Positions 61,619-64,000 of a stretch of 64,000 bases of DNA are shown in pieces (positions within the stretch are counted from its first letter, which is position 1; each line of letters begins with the position of its first letter). The position numbers and the translations under genes are program-made. The DNA lies in NCBI GenBank assembly GCA_001692895.1, contig KV748195.1, forward strand, positions 1,240,001 through 1,304,000, in the 5' to 3' direction. The notes under the pieces were generated by a model. The model was not told where the DNA came from. It searched no databases and worked only from the letters and a program-made list of their open reading frames with translations. This DNA is from Cenococcum geophilum 1.58. Lineage: Eukaryota; Ascomycota; Dothideomycetes; Gloniales; Gloniaceae.

Positions 61619-62193
61619 TATATACTAAACAACAGTAGCGCTAATACGCCTACTACTATAACTTAACCATAACTATACCGGTACGCCTATAGTCCCACTA
61701 ACCGTACAATTATGCCGATACGCCTATAATCCACAACTTTTTAATAGCTTAAGCTCTATGTTTAACCTACTATTATAAGATAACTAATAGACGAGCTCTA
61801 TGCTTAACCGCTATTATTACCGCTACTAGTACCATACTACTACCTAAACAGACATCTACTACTACGCCTGTAGTTAATCTAATTTAATAATTACTGCTCT
61901 GCTTATAGTACCACTATTGACTTTTACTACTCTGCCTACAGTATTATAACTAACGACTGCTACTCCACCTGTAGCTAACCTTAATTTAACTTCTACTACT
62001 CCTGCCTATAGTACTATAATTAACCCTTGCTGCTCTACCTATAGTATTCTAACTAACACTCGCTGCTCTGCCTATAGCATCTTATTAACTACTACTGCCC
62101 CACCTATAGTAAACAACTACAACTATACAAGAGGTAGAAGATAAGCACCTAGGGATAAAGCTTAAGGGTAAGCTTTTTTAAAGGGGGGGGTAA

Positions 62194-62376
62194 TATTACG
62201 GCACCGTAACGGATCTAGTTAGGGGGCTCGCTTAAGCCTTAGCATATGTATATAGACGTGTCCTTTTCCACCTTCTGCTCCTTATTTTAATATCTAGGTT
62301 TATAAACTACTAATTATACAGGCTTGTATACGTTCTTTACAGCGCTCATACCTTAATTAACTAAGTCGCTATAATA
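62194..62376 (+). repeat. Right LTR of the short non-autonomous element
   Basis: 183 bp, preceded by the polypurine tract and followed by the AGGCT duplication. Confidence 0.87.
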
Positions 62377-62381
62377 AGGCT

Positions 62382-63296
62382 CTAGGTAAATAAAAGAAGT
62401 TTTAATATTAAAATATTTATTAGATATTGCTATTAGTTAATTCCACCTCTATCTAATTGAGTAAAAGCTCCGTATAATGTTATAAACTTCCATTTAGCAG
62501 GAGCTCCGCCTATACGCCTCCTATAATATAGTTTATATAAGCTTTTTTTAGTATCTTATTTCTCTTTCTAAGCCTTATACGCCTCTAGCTCTAGAGCTTT
62601 ATTCTAGATCTTAATAATAGATTTTAATTTATCCAATTCCTTCTTTGTTTAAGGCTTCCAAATATAGCACAGGCCTTTAAAGTTATATAAAAAGCAACCC
62701 CAGAACATAAACTTAGAGCACCCCTTCCACTATTCTTATACGCAGCTACGTACGTAGGCCTCGTGCAGTCGTTGCTATACTTGGTAACCCCCTTAACGGT
62801 AGGCTAAAATAATACTCGTCTTATCTAACCAAATTATAACCTTCTAATCTTCTAGTGTCTAGTAACGGTAGGCCGATATAAATCTATATCGTTTATTCTT
62901 TATAGCTACAGTTAATCTAGGCTTCCTTATTAGCTTTATCTTATAGAAGCTATACTTTTAAAGTATTATTTAAACAGATAATGCGAAGAGGCCCGTTTCG
63001 CGAGCAATCATTTTTATGCTTTTTTTACGCCTATAACAATCGCATGTAACGGCGTTAACGACTTTTTACTTAAGATTAGGGGTAATAGTTTTCTTACGCC
63101 CTAGGCCAGGCTTATTCTTAAGGTAGTTATTAAAAAGAACCTAATCTGCGCACCAGCCATTCTCTACTGCCTTTTTTACTAGGTTGCCGATGTGCCTAGC
63201 GCTAATTCTAGTAACGTAAGTAATTACCTTTAGGGGTGTTCCTAGAGCCTTTATTACTACGGCCTACGCCCTTATTACAAGGCCATAGCGAGGCAT
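62382..63296 (-). pseudogene. Tc1/mariner (DDE_3-type) transposase relic, N-terminal and central part
   Basis: The minus-strand start is MPRYGLVIRA at 63296. It is followed by a helix-turn-helix-like stretch (RISARHIGNLVKKAVENGW, about 63,220-63,165) and then the central catalytic region with IIWLDKTS (about 62,841-62,810) and a FMFWGCF motif (about 62,715-62,695). Both motifs are typical of fungal DDE_3-type transposases. Several in-frame stops interrupt it, many of them TAG/TAA where CAG/CAA would be expected, as RIP produces. The C-terminal part is displaced to 36,279-36,616 and 33,657-33,716 by nested insertions. It is non-functional. Confidence 0.8.
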
Positions 63297-63434
63297 TTTA
63301 GGCTCCAAAATTAATAGAAAAAATAGTAGAAGGTAAGTAAAGGACGTTATAAGCGACTAAGTAAATAGATTCTATCAAGAAGTCGGTATAGAGTTGCTTT
63401 TTACAAGCTTAAAGTCAAAAAGTTAGTATTTTTA

Positions 63435-63505
63435 GTGGGGTCTTGGCATCGAAATGACGCTTTTCCCAAATAGGAAGGGGAAATTCAATTTTGCGTCGTC
63501 CTCCG
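63435..63505 (-). repeat. Right TIR of the mariner-type transposon
   Basis: Inverted copy of 33114-33184, followed by TA at 63506-63507. Confidence 0.92.
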
Positions 63506-64000
63506 TAGCCCGCTGTTAATACAGCAGCTAGTTATATAGCTAGTCCCACTATAGGCCTAGTATATACTTAATAAATAAAGGTAGTATAATATCCCCTTCC
63601 TTATTACCGACCTTAGAAGCTATAATATAATCTTAGGGAGAAAATAGCTAGCCTATTTAGGCTTATAGCTTAACGTATAGAATAGGCAGCTTATCTAGCC
63701 CAAAACTATACCCCTAATGCCTTCCTTTATAAAAGAGATTAGTATTATAATAGAAAACCTTATACAGCCGTGAATAAATACTATTTACTAGGCTAATGTA
63801 ATGCGTAGGGACTAGGCTTTTAAGAAGGATATATAGCTTAATCCGTAACGGATCTGTATACCATACCGTCCCTAAACTACCTATATTACGCTACCCGCAC
63901 TAAAGACTTAGGAAGTTAGTAGTGGCCTAGCTAAGCCCCTAATAGAGAACTTAGGCCCTATATAGCTATAAAGGAAGGCTAGGGATATTAGACGATATAC

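Larger units (their letters stand above)
36622..62376 (+). mobile_element. Short non-autonomous LTR element sharing LTR ends with Gypsy-A; hosts Gypsy copies 7-9
   Basis: LTRs of 183 bp at 36622-36804 and 62194-62376. AGGCT duplications lie at 36617-36621 and 62377-62381. Its own interior is only 36805-37430 and 61619-62193 (about 1.2 kb), with no gag or pol. The right part (about 61,640-62,110) is made of loose repeats around CTGCTCTGCCTATAG. A polypurine tract (AAAGGGGGGGG) precedes the right LTR. The LTR start (TATTACGGCAC) and last ~60 bases (CTTAATTAACTAAGTCGCTA) match Gypsy-A. Fossil, moderately RIP-damaged. Confidence 0.85.
33114..63505 (-). mobile_element. Tc1/mariner-type DNA transposon with ~70-bp TIRs, split by nested insertions
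   Basis: The TIRs begin CGGAGGACGACGCAAAATTG and extend about 70 bases (33114-33184 and 63435-63505) with about two mismatches. TA lies at 33112-33113 and 63506-63507. The element's own sequence is 33114-33716, 36279-36621 and 62382-63505, about 2.1 kb in all. It is interrupted by a hAT transposon and by an LTR element. The tight TIRs show that the end pair is genuine despite a 30-kb separation. It sits in the gag region of Gypsy-A copy 4. Confidence 0.9.
30978..64000 (+). mobile_element. Gypsy-A copy 4, host of the second nested cluster, runs off the window; fossil
   Basis: The 5' LTR is 30978-31193. Gag-region sequence colinear with copy 1 follows at about 31,440-32,790 and resumes at 63,508-64,000 (late gag and protease level of copy 1, about 9,080-12,140). 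Everything between is nested: a mariner-type transposon at 33114-63505 plus smaller insertions. Dozens of breaks. The 3' LTR lies outside the window, so its duplication cannot be checked. Confidence 0.82.

Noticed and set aside
7075-64000. Starship-like giant cargo element
   Set aside because: No tyrosine-recombinase (captain, DUF3435-type) gene and no host cargo genes were seen. The length is fully explained by nested insertions with their own duplications.
7075-64000. Helitron or LINE content
   Set aside because: No RepHel motifs, no CTRRT-type 3' hairpin next to an AT target, and no poly-A-tailed endonuclease/RT unit was recognised. All RT regions belong to LTR elements.

Overview
The window looks like nuclear DNA of a filamentous ascomycete (Pezizomycotina). 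Three things support this: a fungal-style intron (GTATGT donor, CTAAC branch point), the relic of a fungal hybrid histidine kinase, and transposons that carry the dense C-to-T/G-to-A damage typical of repeat-induced point mutation (RIP).

Region 1 (1 to about 6,650) has balanced base composition and resembles ordinary gene space. It holds a decayed hybrid histidine kinase on the minus strand (1-3282), a small foldback element (3632-3914), and one apparently intact two-exon gene of unknown function (5469-6376, 231 residues). From about 6,650 the sequence turns AT-rich. I see no host gene from there to the end of the window.

Region 2 (7,075-30,471) is one nested insertion cluster. A Ty3/Gypsy chromovirus copy, flanked by the 5-bp duplication GCTTT 23.4 kb apart, contains: a small non-autonomous LTR element (9798-11914); a second copy of the same Gypsy family in reverse orientation (13136-21977), which itself holds a gag-only Copia-like LTR element (18819-21703); and a TA-flanked foldback element near its 3' end (24055-30466), which holds a Copia element (24302-30290).

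Region 3 (30,978 to beyond 64,000) is a second and deeper cluster. Another copy of the same Gypsy family carries three solo LTRs, a 285-bp MITE (32792-33076) and a Tc1/mariner-type transposon whose 70-bp inverted ends lie 30.4 kb apart (33114-63505). Inside that transposon are a hAT transposon (33717-36270) and a short non-autonomous LTR element (36622-62376). The LTR element contains Gypsy copy 7 (37431-61618). That copy contains Gypsy 8 (40916-52190) and Gypsy 9 (52314-59034). Gypsy 8 carries two TA-flanked elements packed with tandem arrays (42286-45593 and 50000-51994), and Gypsy 9 carries a Harbinger-type MITE (57910-58264). Most boundaries are fixed by target-site duplications, and two are also confirmed by uninterrupted related sequence elsewhere in the window.

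The most unusual observation is a composite tandem-repeat module: a 12-bp array, a spacer, a ~20-bp array, a CGATCGAT linker and a GGTAGG array. It occurs in the same order in two TA-flanked elements with largely different ends, and parts of it recur in the non-autonomous LTR element. These arrays are GC-rich and look unmutated amid heavily RIP-damaged DNA. All LTR elements here are fossils, most with dozens of breaks.
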